A stretch of DNA of 64,000 nt, taken from the NCBI RefSeq assembly GCF_017654505.1, contig NC_054535.1:84919785-84983784 (forward strand). Reading direction: 5' to 3'. This DNA is from Polyodon spathula (Eukaryota; Chordata; Actinopteri; Acipenseriformes; Polyodontidae). A program made the translations under genes and the position numbers. This document shows positions 24,657 to 35,362 of the stretch, in pieces. Within the stretch, counting starts at the first letter, position 1. The number at the start of each line of letters is the position of its first letter. Below the pieces are notes generated by a model. The model was not told the DNA's origin. It saw nothing but the letters and a program-made list of their open reading frames with translations, and made no database searches.

Positions 24657-24663
24657 TGGAGCG

Positions 24664-25033
24664 CCCAGCGACAGCAAGTGGAAGCGACAGCGAGTGGGAG
24701 AAGTACAGGCGTGGAAAAGTACAGAGCAGTTTCGAAGCAGAAAGGAGAAATTGCATCTTGAATTGCTTTAATCAGAAAACAGAGGACATTGGGGAAACAC
24801 AGCAGCAGCTCAAAGTCAAACAGCCGCGTGTGTTTTTCTGATAACAAACAAGCTGAAACTCGGAGCAGCTGACTCAAATTCAGCGCCGTTTTGAGACACG
24901 GGCGAGGGGAGGAGCCAACAGCACAGCAGAACAACGCAGTTAAACGAGGCAGTCTTCCCAGCGACAGCAAGTGGAAGCGACAGCGAGTGGGAGAAGTACA
25001 GGCGTGGAAAAGTACAGAGCAGTTTCGAAGCAG
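24664..25033 (+). repeat. 77-bp direct repeat in the CR1 5' leader
   Basis: The 77 bases at 24664-24740 recur without a mismatch at 24957-25033, a spacing of 293 bp. Each copy itself contains two CGACAGC half-units followed by AAGTGGAAG or GAGTGGGAG. The arrangement looks like one and a quarter promoter monomers. Confidence 0.9.
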
Positions 25034-25094
25034 TAAGGAAGCAGGCTGACGGCTGCAGAAGAAACTAAACTTCAAAAAAAAAAAAAACCTCAAC

Positions 25095-26042
25095 ATGGTC
25101 TTCAAGCCAGTAATCTGTGACACCTGCTTGATGTGGGAAATCCGAGAAAACCCAGCGGAGCTAAACCAAGTGTGCGTAAAGTGCCGTGCGATCCAGGATT
25201 TGCATAAACTAGTAAGTATGCTAGAAATGGAGCTGGAAGAAGTGAGACAGCAACAGGATCTTGAGGAACTGGCACACCCACAATTCATGGAAGTCTGCAT
25301 CACCCCTAACAGACTGAAAGCCACCAGGGAGATAGAAGGTCAGAACAGCTGGGTTCAGGTAGGCAGAAGCAGGGAAAAAAAGAAACTTCGTCAAACACAA
25401 CCACCAGAAATCAAAACAACCAACAGATTTGAGTCACTTCAGAATTTTGATGAGCAGAACCAACAACAAGAGAATGAAAGGAACAACATCCAGGACCCTA
25501 TTGACAGTGGTGACCAGACAGCAAAAAGAAGGGAGGTCATGATTGTTGGGGACTCCATATTGAGAAACACAGCAAGTTCAGTTCGCAGTTTGGACCCCCT
25601 TACTACAACAGTGTGCTGCCTTCCGGGAGCCTCGGTCAAGCACATCACTGAGAACGTGGACAGGCTCCTAGAACGAACAAGAGACGACCCGGTAGTAGTC
25701 GTCCACATCGGTACAAACAACATTGGAAGAGACAGACCAAAATCCCTGCAAAACAAATTCAGAGAGCTAGGAAGGAAATTAAAAGAGAAAACCAAAACTG
25801 TGGTATTTTCTGGTATACTACCCGCACCTTGCAAAGGACCATATGGACAGCTGGAAATAATTAATCAAAACGCATGGCTGAAGAGGTGGTGCATACGGGA
25901 AGGCTTCACCTATCTTGATCATTGGACCACATTCTACAACGAGGACTATCTGTATAGACGGGATGGACTGCATTTAAATAACAAGGGAACTAGTCTACTC
26001 GGAGAAAAGATCCTCGAGCAGGTTCGGAAGCATTTAAACTAG
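25095..26042 (+). CDS. CR1 LINE ORF1 protein (zinc-finger, coiled coil, SGNH esterase)
   Basis: A 315-residue intact ORF. The N-terminus has Cys8-x2-Cys11 and Cys27-x2-Cys30, a likely zinc-binding knuckle. It is followed by a charged coiled-coil-like stretch (about 34-60) and a low-complexity linker rich in Q, N and K. From about residue 148 there is an SGNH/GDSL hydrolase domain: GDS with nucleophile Ser154, the block HIGTNN at 204-209, and the catalytic pair Asp290-x-x-His293 in DGLHLNN. Such esterase ORF1 proteins occur in CR1/L2-clade LINEs and are thought to act in the retrotransposition RNP. The start is the first ATG after an A-rich leader. All key residues are present. Confidence 0.9.
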   Translation: MVFKPVICDTCLMWEIRENPAELNQVCVKCRAIQDLHKLVSMLEMELEEVRQQQDLEELAHPQFMEVCITPNRLKATREIEGQNSWVQVGRSREKKKLRQTQPPEIKTTNRFESLQNFDEQNQQQENERNNIQDPIDSGDQTAKRREVMIVGDSILRNTASSVRSLDPLTTTVCCLPGASVKHITENVDRLLERTRDDPVVVVHIGTNNIGRDRPKSLQNKFRELGRKLKEKTKTVVFSGILPAPCKGPYGQLEIINQNAWLKRWCIREGFTYLDHWTTFYNEDYLYRRDGLHLNNKGTSLLGEKILEQVRKHLN

Positions 26043-26830
26043 AAAGGAAGGGGGGAGAAATCAACAAAAAAAAAACAGAAGGGAGACCGCATCAAAACAA
26101 GAACAACAACTCAGGTAAGACAACCATTAAATGTATTTATCTAAATGCTAGAAGTATCAGAAACAAAATTCTAGAACTTGAAGCTACTGCACTAACAGGT
26201 AACTATGATGTGATAGGTGTTACAGAAACGTGGTTATCTGAGAGTGATGGGGACGAATATAATATTTGTGGGTATACACTGTATAGGAAAGACAGGCAGG
26301 ACAGAAGAGGAGGAGGGGTAGCGCTATACATAAGAAACAGTCTTGAAGCCCAGGTGTTAAACCTGGACAAAGAAAATAAAACCGAATCAATATGGGTCAG
26401 AATAACAGACAAAAATTCAAAAGGCATAATAATAGGAGCATGCTATAGACCGCCAGATTCAGACGGTGAGCACAATAATCTGTTATACAATGACATTAGA
26501 AATGTGTGTAGCAAAGGAGAAGCCATACTAATGGGGGATTTCAACTTCCCCCAAATAAAATGGGAAAACCCGGTGGGTAGCACGAAGGATGAAATAGAAA
26601 TGGTGGAAATGACAAATGACTGCTTCCTAACACAATTTGTGAAGGCACCCACTAGAGGGGAGGCATGCCTTGATTTAGTCTTTTCAAATAACGAAGATAG
26701 AATAACTAAAACAGAGGTCAGAGAACCACTGGCAAACTCAGACCATAACATGGTCTCATTTGAAGTGTTTTTTAAATCCCCAAAAGTAAAGACTAAAGTT
26801 AAGGTTTACAATTTTAGAAAAGCAAACTAA
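26042..26830 (+). CDS. CR1 LINE ORF2, endonuclease part
   Basis: This frame is open from the last base of the ORF1 stop codon and reads through an A10 run into LNARSIRNK, the start of an apurinic-type endonuclease. Motifs in order are TETW (catalytic Glu), GDFNFPQIKW (Asp/Asn) and SDHNMV (Asp/His) near the end. There is no ATG before 26210, which already lies inside the domain, so initiation must use another mechanism or a lost codon. The frame terminates at TAA (26828-26830) where a deletion shifts it relative to the RT frame. It would nick target DNA to prime reverse transcription. Confidence 0.85.
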   Translation, partial: ERKGGEINKKKTEGRPHQNKNNNSGKTTIKCIYLNARSIRNKILELEATALTGNYDVIGVTETWLSESDGDEYNICGYTLYRKDRQDRRGGGVALYIRNSLEAQVLNLDKENKTESIWVRITDKNSKGIIIGACYRPPDSDGEHNNLLYNDIRNVCSKGEAILMGDFNFPQIKWENPVGSTKDEIEMVEMTNDCFLTQFVKAPTRGEACLDLVFSNNEDRITKTEVREPLANSDHNMVSFEVFFKSPKVKTKVKVYNFRKAN

Positions 26831-26846
26831 ACCGCTAACCAAGATC

Positions 26847-28223
26847 ATGCAGCAGTCTCTTGACACAGGGGTGGTACCGACAGACTGGAAAATTGCAAAC
26901 GTAATACCGATCCACAAAAAGGGAAACAAAACTGAACCAGGTAACTACAGACCAGTAAGCCTGACTTCTATTATATGCAAACTTATGGAAACTATAATAA
27001 GATCCAAAATGCAAAATTACCTATATGGTAACAGGGTACTGGGAGACAGTCAACATGGTTTTAGGAAAGGGAGATCGTGCCTAACTAACTTGCTTGATTT
27101 TTTTGAGGATGCAACATCGATAATGGATAATTGCAAAGCATATGACATGGTTTATTTAGATTTCCAGAAAGCTTTTGACAAAGTCCCGCACAAAAGATTA
27201 ATTCTCAAACTGAACGCAGTTGGGATTCAAGGAAACGCATGTACATGGATTAGGGAGTGGTTAACATGTAGAAAACAGAAAGTACTGATTAGAGGAAAAA
27301 CCTCAGAATGGAGTGTGGTAACCAGCGGTGTACCACAGGGATCAGTATTAGGTCCTCTGCTATTCCTAATCTACATTAATGATTTAGATTCTGGTATAGT
27401 AAGCAAACTAGTTAAATTTGCAGACGACACAAAAGTAGGAGGAGTGGCAAACACTGTTGCAACAGCAAAGGTCATTCAAAATGATCTAGACAAGATTCAG
27501 AACTGGGCAGACACATGGCAAATGACATTTAATAGAGAAAAGTGTAAGGTACTGCACGCAGGAAATAAAAATGTACATTATAAATATCATATGGGAGATA
27601 TTGAAATTGGAGAAGGAATCTATGAAAAAGACCTAGGAGTTTTTGTTGACTCAGAAATGTCTTCATCTAGGCAATGTGGGGAAGCTATAAAAAAGGCTAA
27701 CAAGATGCTCGGATACATTGTGAAAAGTGTTGAATTTAAATCAAGGGAAGTAATGTTAAAACTGTACAATGCACTTGTAAGACCTCATCTTGAATATTGT
27801 GTGCAGTTCTGGTCACCTCGCTATAAAAAAGATATTGCTGCTCTAGAAAGAGTGCAAAGAAGAGCGACCAGAATTATTCCGGGCTTGAAAGGCATGTCAT
27901 ATGCAGACAGGCTAAAAGAATTGAATCTGTTCAGTCTTGAACAAAGAAGACTACGTGGCGACCTAATTCAAGCATTTAAAATTCTAAAAGGTATTGACAG
28001 TGTCGACCCAAGGGACTTTTTCAGCCTGAAAAAAGAAACAAGGACCAGGGGTCACAAATGGAGTTTAGAAAAAGGGGCATTCAGAACAGAAAATAGGAGA
28101 CACTTTTTTACACAGAGAATTGTGAGGGTCTGGAATCAACTCCCCAGTAATGTTGTTGAAGCTGACACCCTGGGATCCTTCAAGAAGCTGCTTGATGAGA
28201 TTTTGGGATCAATAAGCTACTAA
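26847..28223 (+). CDS. CR1 LINE ORF2, reverse transcriptase part
   Basis: A 458-codon frame continuing ORF2 after the deletion. It reads TDWKIANVIPIHKKG, NYRPVSLTSIICKLME and QHGFRKGRSCLTNL, then [32 protein letters not shown] and the catalytic FADD at residues 191-194. These are the ordered palm and finger motifs of a non-LTR RT. The C-terminal part (RRATRIIPGL to the stop after GSISY) is the usual CR1-type tail. The first part of the RT domain and the linker are missing, so the first ATG shown is not a natural start. The RT active site is intact. Confidence 0.88.
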   Translation: MQQSLDTGVVPTDWKIANVIPIHKKGNKTEPGNYRPVSLTSIICKLMETIIRSKMQNYLYGNRVLGDSQHGFRKGRSCLTNLLDFFEDATSIMDNCKAYDMVYLDFQKAFDKVPHKRLILKLNAVGIQGNACTWIREWLTCRKQKVLIRGKTSEWSVVTSGVPQGSVLGPLLFLIYINDLDSGIVSKLVKFADDTKVGGVANTVATAKVIQNDLDKIQNWADTWQMTFNREKCKVLHAGNKNVHYKYHMGDIEIGEGIYEKDLGVFVDSEMSSSRQCGEAIKKANKMLGYIVKSVEFKSREVMLKLYNALVRPHLEYCVQFWSPRYKKDIAALERVQRRATRIIPGLKGMSYADRLKELNLFSLEQRRLRGDLIQAFKILKGIDSVDPRDFFSLKKETRTRGHKWSLEKGAFRTENRRHFFTQRIVRVWNQLPSNVVEADTLGSFKKLLDEILGSISY

Positions 28224-28301
28224 CAACCAAACGAGCAAGATGGGCCGAATGGCCTCCTCTCGTTTGTAAACTTTCTTATGTTCTTATGTTCTTATGTTCT
28301 C
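28224..28301 (+). other. CR1 3' UTR and octamer tail
   Basis: A short untranslated region with GGGCCGAATGGCCTCCTCTC followed by three tandem TTATGTTC units. The same 3' end, with a single octamer, closes the fragment at 52.8 kb. It is the likely recognition site for the element's own RT. Confidence 0.85.
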
Positions 28302-28302
28302 C

Positions 28303-29893
28303 AGGGCCTGCTGCCTTCAAACAAGCCTCTATCAACCCCCTCCTCAAAAAACCTAACCTTGACCCCACCTCCCTCCAGAACTACTGTCCTGTCTCCCTCT
28401 TACCCCTTTTCTCTAAAATCCTCGAGCAGGCAGTACACTGCCAGTTCTCTGCTTGACCCTCTCCAATCTGGTTTCCGCTATGCTCACTCCACTGAAACTG
28501 CTCTCCTGTTGTCACTAACTCGCTAAACTCTGCCCATGCTGCCTCTATTTCCTTTGTCCTAATTCTGCTCGATCTCTCTGCTGCCTTTGACACTACTGAT
28601 CACTCTCTCGTTGACCTGGGAATCTCTAGCACTGCTCTGGCCTGGTTCTCCTACCTCTCTGACCGCACCTTCCTCACCCTCTCTCAACAGCAGTCCCAAA
28701 AGCATCAGTCTTATGTCCTCTCCTGTTCTTTCTCTACACCCGCTCCCTGGGCCCCTTCATCGCATCCTATGGTTTCTCATACCATTTCTACGCTAGTGAT
28801 GCTTGGATCTTCCTCCCCTCCCATATCTGTACCTGTCTGTTTGCTATCTCCTGCTGGATGCACTCGCATAACCTCAAACTCAACCTCTCTAAATCTAACC
28901 TTTTCTTCCCATCCTTATCTTCCCCCTCCTCCGATCTATCTATCTCCATTCCTTTGGAATCTACAACGCTCTCTCACTCCACCTCAGCAAAGAACCTCAG
29001 AGTAACCGTGGACCCGTCTCTCCTACCGCCACCGCCAACACATCTCCACTCTAGCATGCCCATGACAATTCTTCCTGAGCAACATAAAAAGAATCTGACC
29101 CTTCCTCACCAACTACTCCACGCAACTCTTTGTCCAGGCCCTGGTATTCTCCCACCTAGACTAATGCACCTCCCTCCTGGGCAGCCTCCGTGTCCGCCAC
29201 CTGTCTGTTCCAGCTCATCCAGAACTCTGCTGCTCACCTGATGTTCTCTCTACCTTGCTTCTCCCACGCTACTCCACTGGCTTCCGATCACCGCTCGCAT
29301 CCAGTTCAAGACTCTTGTACTTGCCTAGTGATACCTTGGCCAGACTGCACCCAGCTACCTCCAGACCCTCATCTCTCCACTCCACCTGCACTAGAAGACT
29401 AGCTGCACCTCCTCTATACTCCCCTGCCTCCAGAGCCCACTCCTTCCCCACCCTCACCCTGCAGTGGTGGAACGATCTTCCTACAGATGTCAGGACTGCC
29501 CAGTCCCTGACCACCTTCGGGCACTTTCTCAAGACATACCTCTTCAGACAATACTTGTAAAACTGAACTCTTCCCTTCTGGACAATATAACATTCTGCTT
29601 TTAATGCACTTGCACTTTTCTGCTGCCTATATTACTGTATTTAATCCTGCACTTAACCCAAATTGTAGTATTTTGTATTTCACCTGCACTCATATCTAAC
29701 CCTGATGTATGTAACTATCAACACTTGAACTGCCCCGATATCAAATAGTACTGGTTTGAATTTGCTCTTATTTGAACTGAAGTCATTGTATTTTGTATCT
29801 TGCTCTTAATTGTACTGTAATTCTTGATATGTATTTTTTTGTATACAACTGTAAGTCACCCTGGATAAGGGCATCTGCTAAGAAATTAAATTA

Positions 29894-29895
<2 letters not shown>
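28303..29895 (+). mobile_element. L2-type LINE, 3' portion (broken reverse transcriptase)
   Basis: Resumes the L2 element after the CR1 insertion. Successive frames give [47 protein letters not shown], and a palm motif that reads YASD instead of YADD near 28790. The end reads WWNDLPTDVRTAQSLTTF and LFRQYL. Several frameshifts and stops are present. The 3' tail contains TGTAAGTCACCCTGGATAAGG, the conserved L2 3' end, and finishes in A/T repeats. The element is inactive, with a mutated catalytic box. Confidence 0.85.

Positions 29896-29897
<2 letters not shown>

Positions 29898-29949
<52 letters not shown>
29898..29949. repeat. (TA)n-(CA)n microsatellite
   Basis: About 16 TA units then 10 CA units, starting directly after the L2 tail, from which it probably grew. 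Confidence 0.9.
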
Positions 29950-29950
<1 letters not shown>

Positions 29951-31934
29951 ATTTGAAAAGGGAAAACTGCTGTGTACCAAAAGGAGCAAAATCAAAAAGA
30001 AAAAAAGTCATGTAGGTGCATGAAAATGTGTATAATAATATATAAAAAAGAAATCTATAATATCAGGACATTGAGGGCTACAAATCCTTCAAGGTTTCAA
30101 GGATTTAAAAAATTATTTATTTCAAGGCGTTTTGGACAATATCAGAATAGAATGCTAAAAAAAACGTAAAAAAATCCAAAACATTAACTCGTTAATCTGC
30201 AGAAGTTAACTGCAATTAATTGGCAGCCCTAATTATTACCCATCTACAAAATATCCCCTCTCCCCCTCCCTCTCCCAAAATCCTGGCTCCTGAACTGCCT
30301 GAAGGATATATAGATATGTTTATTCATGGAGCACGTTGCAGCTTCTGACAGAAACAATGGTCATGGGAACAGATTTACAATGTGCAGAGCTGTTCAATTT
30401 GTATCCAATTGAGAATTCATTGCATTGAGTTCATACATGTAAAGATAGCTTGTGGTGGGGAATGTGGTGCAGCTGTATATTGAAATAGTATTTCCTCCAA
30501 TTCCAACTAACATCTTCAAGAATCAAGCAAATATATCAAGAGAGAGGAATGCTTTGAAGTTGCAGCTCAATGCTAGAAAAACTCTGAGTGCCTTTAAATA
30601 GGCATTTATCTTAATATCTGGAGGACTGATCCCCTTAGGGTTTTGGTAGAAAGTTGACATTTTGGGAAGTAACTTACTGTGTCTACGGTACCTTGATATC
30701 AAACATGGAAAATGCTTCTATTTTCACTTTATATATTCTTACAGTGCATGCAACAATTCCCTTGAGTACTCAAAGTAATTTATTTTTATGAACATTAGAT
30801 CAATGTTCATTTACATATGTAATGCTGACTGGCTTACCTTTTTAAAGGGATGAGTAATCTTAAAGTTAAAATTTGGAAGTTGAGTTTATTAAACCAGCTC
30901 AGCTAATGTCCACATATCTTGCCTGAACCTTTGCTTGTTTTGTCTTGATAATATTTGCAAACTGCTTGCTCATATCATATTTTCACACCTTTTTAGTGTT
31001 TATTACCCACATATAAATTGGAGTCTTGTATACAAAAGTGGTGTAATACTTCTGTATTCTTCTCATGAAAATACATGTTTTTGCACCAAGAAACTGCATG
31101 CAAACCTTTTACATAGATATGCATATTAGTATACTAGATCAGTTTACTTTTCTGCTCTTCAGTGGAGTTCTGCTGAGTGAGTTTTAAGAGTTGTAAGCAG
31201 ATTGGACCTTGTATTTGTGCTTTAATACAATCTTTTTACACATGAAGATCCAGTGGTTTATCCTTAGAAGAAATACACGTGTACTGTCAATTGAACAGCT
31301 TAGAAGATCCCAGGCATTGTCACATTATTGTCGTCTCACTTTATAAGCTCTTGCTTCATGCTTGTTGCCTTATATGAGTACTTCTCTATAATCACCACTG
31401 ATAAGGACATTCTTTGAAACAATGTGGGCCTCTGCAACACTGCAATCTCTTATCAAGAACATAGCTGCATTATCTAGACAAGTAATTTACTGTTCAAAGT
31501 CTTGAAAATAGATAAATACAAGAACATAAAAAATATTGGTTGTAAAATGCCTTTCAGCCTTTGTATTTTTCATGGCCTACACAAACGTTTTGCAAATTTA
31601 ATGGCTAATACAAATGCATAAATAAGGTTGGCATGCAAGTATTGCTATTTTTTTTAGACAAAATACCATAAACGTTTTATATTATGCAGTCAATTTATAT
31701 ATATATATATATTAAAAAAAAGTCACAACAATAAATATATTAAAAACTGATACTGTGATCGGTATTGTTGACATGGCCATAGGTTATGAAAATATATATT
31801 TTTAATTATCACCAAAGCATAATCTAAGGGACTGAATGGTTTGTACACCAACTGTAATATAACCTTATTAGAGAGAATCACAGAATACAACATTGTACCA
31901 ACTCTAAATATCTGTTTCATCAATATGGCAAGGG

Positions 31935-31972
<38 letters not shown>

Positions 31973-32517
31973 GGCCAACACTGATAATGGGAAAAAAAAA
32001 AAAATCAAAGAATACAGCTGTGTGTAGCAGCCATCGAAGGTTACAGGTCAAAGTGAGTAGGATTTGCAAATTCATACAAGCTCCTTTCACTGGGATACTG
32101 AAGAACTCATAATATTACAAACAACCTGTTCTCTTTTACAGTAGAGGGGCAGGGGTTAAATACCACAGCTGATTTACTCTTCATGCAAGTTCTTATTGGT
32201 ATCTGCAGCCTTTGTGAAACAAACTATGAACTTGGCAATCCAGTTTTTGATTGGGCAAATATTCAGACTGCAATTGAAATATATGTATATGGAACAGTTT
32301 GTTAGCAGAACTAAACAAATTATTATAAGGCTAAGGCTCTGAATATGACTACCATCATAAGAGATGTAAACTGCTGGGAAGATCATCAAAACCTGTTGAT
32401 AAGAGATTAGACCCCAGAGGCGTCATCCTTTCAAGAACACCAAACTTATCTTTAAACCACATAAGTCTCATGTGTAAATTATGTGGACAAGATACTAACC
32501 CACCTAGGTGCTAGGTA
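29950..32517. other. unassigned AT-rich DNA
   Basis: No gene recognised. It contains a short (TA)n near 31698 and a poly-T run of about 35 at 31935-31969. Confidence 0.5.
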
Positions 32518-34080
32518 CAGTGACATGAAAAAAGTATTTGCCCCCTGTCTGATTTTCTGCATTTTCTTCATATTTTTGACACTGAATGTTACCACATCTT
32601 CAACTAAAATCTAATATTAGATAAAATGGACCCTGAGTGAACAAACACAAAATGTTGACACTTATTTCATTTATTTATTAAAGAAAGTTATGCAACACCC
32701 AATGCCCCTGTGTGAAAAAGTAATCGCCCCCTTAGACTTAATAACTGGTTACGCCACCTTTAGCAGTAATAACTGCAACCAAACGCTTTCTGTAATTATT
32801 GATCCACCTCTCATAACGCCATGGAGGAATTTTGGCCCAATGCTTCAACTCAGTGACATTTGAGGGTTTTCGAGCATAAACTGCTCGTTTCAGGTCCTGC
32901 CACATCTCAATGGGGTTTAGGTCTGGACTTTGACTAGGCCATTCCAAAACAAAGTTTCTTGTTCTTCAACCATTCTGATATATATTTGCTTGTGTGTTTC
33001 AGAGCAGTGTCTGGCTGCATGAGCCAGCTGCACTTCAGCTTCAGCTCACAAATGACAGTCTCCTGTAGAATTCTCAGATACAGAGCAGAATTCGTTCCTT
33101 CAATGATGGCAAGTGGTCCAGGTCCTGATGCAGCAAAGCATCCCCAAATCATGACACTACCACCACCATGCATGACTGTTGGAATGAGGTTCTTCCTGTG
33201 AAATGCAGGGTTTGGTTTTCGCCAGATATAACAGGGCTCATGTTGGCCAAAAAGTTCTACTTTTGACTCATCTGTCCCTAGAACATTGCTCCAGAACTCT
33301 TGAGGATCATCCAGGTGCTTTTTGGCAAACTTGAGACGAGCATTCATGTTCTTCTTAGTGAGCAGTAGTTTGCGCCTTGCTACTCTCCCATGAATCCCAT
33401 TTTTGCTCAGTGTCTTTCTGATGGTAGTGTCATGAACACTGCAGATCCATGGATGTTGTTCTAGGGTTCTTTGTGACACACTGGACGATTTTATGCCTTG
33501 CTCTTGGTGAGATTTGGGGAGTTTCTTTGAGTAGGTCGTCCACTCCTGGGAAGATTCACTACTGTCCCAAACTTTCTCCATTTGGACAATATGGCTCTGA
33601 CTGGTTTGGTGGAGCCCAAGAGCCTTAGAAATGGCTTTTTAACCCTTTCAAGATGGTTAGGCACCAACAACTTTTTTCCGGAGGTCTTCAGGAATTTCTT
33701 GATTGTGGCATGATGTGCCTCTACGACCTGTGTGCTGACAACTTCACTCTGATGGTAAGGGCCAAAGTTAATCAGATTTATATTGGGCAGGGCTGGCCCT
33801 AATCAGACTTGACTGTTAACCAAAGTATTCAAACAGCTGACACTAATTATCCCTTTAATTGGATTGAGTTAACTAGGGGGGCAATAACTTTCACACTTTT
33901 TGTTTGATTACCTTGCACACCAAACAAATGAAAGAAGCACCAAACTTGGGCGTCATTTTTTCTCTCAGACTCCCTCTATATACTACTACAACCCACAAAA
34001 AGATCTGACCAAATTCAATGTGAAAAATGTGCAAAAATGCAGAAAATCAGACAGGGGGCAAATACTTTTTCCCAGCACTG
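32518..34080 (-). mobile_element. Tc1-like transposon, full length
   Basis: The left end CAGTGACATGAAAAAAGTA follows a TA (32516-32517). The right end is the complement of CAGTGCTGGGAAAAAGTA and is followed by CA, a mutated TA. Both ends share the block TTTGCCCCCTGTCTGATTTTC. The 1.56-kb length and single transposase on the minus strand are usual for Tc1 elements. It lies 1.1 kb beyond the 3' end of HSD17B4, on the same strand. Confidence 0.88.
32738..33650 (-). pseudogene. Tc1-like transposase with frameshifts
   Basis: Two main frames (33581-32934 and 32947-32738) cover most of the protein. The N-terminal KAISKALGLHQTS piece lies in an upstream frame near 33620. Then come HDTTIRKTLSKNGIHGRVAR, the first catalytic Asp in GTDESKVELFG, HGGGSVMIWGCFAASGPGPL, and QPDTALKHTSK around the second Asp. 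The last block is WPSQSPDLNPIEMWQDLK with the third residue. A small deletion near 32940 and a lost helix-turn-helix frame make it non-functional, but it is the best preserved of the Tc1 copies here. Confidence 0.85.
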
Positions 34081-34397
34081 CACATGACATACACTGTACT
34101 TGATGTCATGTTTTAAAAGGTATGTGTTGCTGCTTTTCGAAAACACTTCAACGTTATCAATATATATCATAAAAAATAGCATTATGAATATCTCATAAAA
34201 GACACCTGATTTTAAGTAGATTTATTCTTCCTGTTAGTTTTGTTAACATTTAATTCAACTTTTCAAACATTAGACAGTATAAACTCAGTTATAACATGTA
34301 TTTTTTACACAACATTGTAACTTTAAAGTCTGCTTCAAAGCTACTTTCAAAATGGCTGCTCTAGTGCACTAGGGTTTAAGATCTGTCCACTAAATCA

Positions 34398-34660
34398 ATG
34401 GTTCCCAACCCTGGTCCTGGGGACCCCCTGTGTCTGCTGGTTTTCATTGCAACTGAGCTCTCAATTACTTAACTAGATCCTTAAACTGATAATTTGACTA
34501 ATTAGGCATTTTGAATTGTTTTCAGCTCTTAAACAGTTGCAGATTTCAAGTTAGCTATAACATTGTAAGTAATTTGAACTCTGCAACTGTTTAGGACCTG
34601 AAAACCAGCAAACCAGCAGACACATGGGGGTCCCCAGGACCACATTTGGGAACCACCGCT
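34398..34660. mobile_element. hAT-type MITE with 8-bp target duplication
   Basis: A 263-bp element whose ends pair: GGTTCCCAACCCTGGTCC at the left with the complement of GGACCACATTTGGGAACC at the right, extending inward through GTGTCTGCTGGTTTTCA. The flanks are CTAAATCA on both sides (34390-34397 and 34661-34668), the 8-bp duplication typical of hAT. Non-coding. Confidence 0.9.
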
Positions 34661-34668
34661 CTAAATCA

Positions 34669-35140
34669 CCACAGGAAAAGCGATTAAAAAAAAAAAAAAA
34701 AAAAAAAGTGCTCTGACTTTTCCATACCTCAATGGATCATTATTGCTGTGTTACCTGTTTGACAATGTGGGCAATAATCCTTACACTGTCAGTGCACTAG
34801 AGTGGGCATTTTGAAAAGAGCTTTGAAACAGACTTTAAAAGGTTTCTGTGTAAAAAGCTTCAGGATGTTAACAATGAAAAGAAAAAAAAATTACTGGTAC
34901 GTTATTGAAGCATTTGTAGCACATGTGACAGCATTTTTGTTTGTGGATGCTCCACTCCACAGAATGTAATGAGGAAACTGGAATTTAACGAAAGATGTTG
35001 AGTTTTAATTATTTCTCCATGTTAGTGCCAATTGGCTGCTAGACTTTTTGCATTTTAACTGTATTCCATGTGCATTATGGCAACAACAAAATACAAAATT
35101 GCCCAACTATATAATGTAAATTGGACTACAAGCAACATCT
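34669..35140. other. short intergenic stretch
   Basis: No gene seen. An A-run of about 24 lies at 34685-34708. This is the presumed downstream flank of HSD17B4. Confidence 0.5.
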
Positions 35141-35164
35141 ATATTGTATAGAGGTCTGAAATTA

Positions 35165-35191
35165 TTTATTTTCAGTTATGACATTTTTAAT
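35165..35191 (-). promoter_or_regulatory. candidate polyadenylation signals of HSD17B4
   Basis: On the minus strand AATAAA is complementary to 35165-35170 and ATTAAA to 35186-35191, about 175-200 bases after the stop codon. Cleavage near 35145 would give a short 3' UTR. These are the first such hexamers after the stop, but use is inferred. Confidence 0.5.
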
Positions 35192-35362
35192 TGAAGGTTT
35201 ACAATAACAAAAAGAAAGTGATGCTGTCCTTTCTGATCGGTTAGTCAAGCTGATCATCTTGGTTGGTTACAGTGCAATTAACAAGTACTTAACACAAATC
35301 TATTTAACAAAAGGCAGGAGAGTTTTTTGCCAGCATCCGTAAGCAGTAGTCATAGTGTAGTC

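Larger units (their letters stand above)
24657..28301 (+). mobile_element. CR1-type LINE, nearly full length
   Basis: A 3.6-kb non-LTR retrotransposon with a 5' leader, ORF1 (esterase type), ORF2 (endonuclease plus reverse transcriptase) and a 3' tail of three TTATGTTC units. That octamer-type tail and the esterase ORF1 are typical of the CR1 group. It sits inside an L2 LINE in the same orientation. The only major lesion is a deletion between the endonuclease and RT parts of ORF2. Everything else is open, so this is a relatively young copy. Confidence 0.85.

Noticed and set aside
24635..25324. 229-codon minus-strand frame
   Set aside because: It is antisense to the CR1 leader and ORF1 start, with Ser/Cys/Leu-rich content that reflects the repeated leader; the plus-strand ORF1 has clear motifs.
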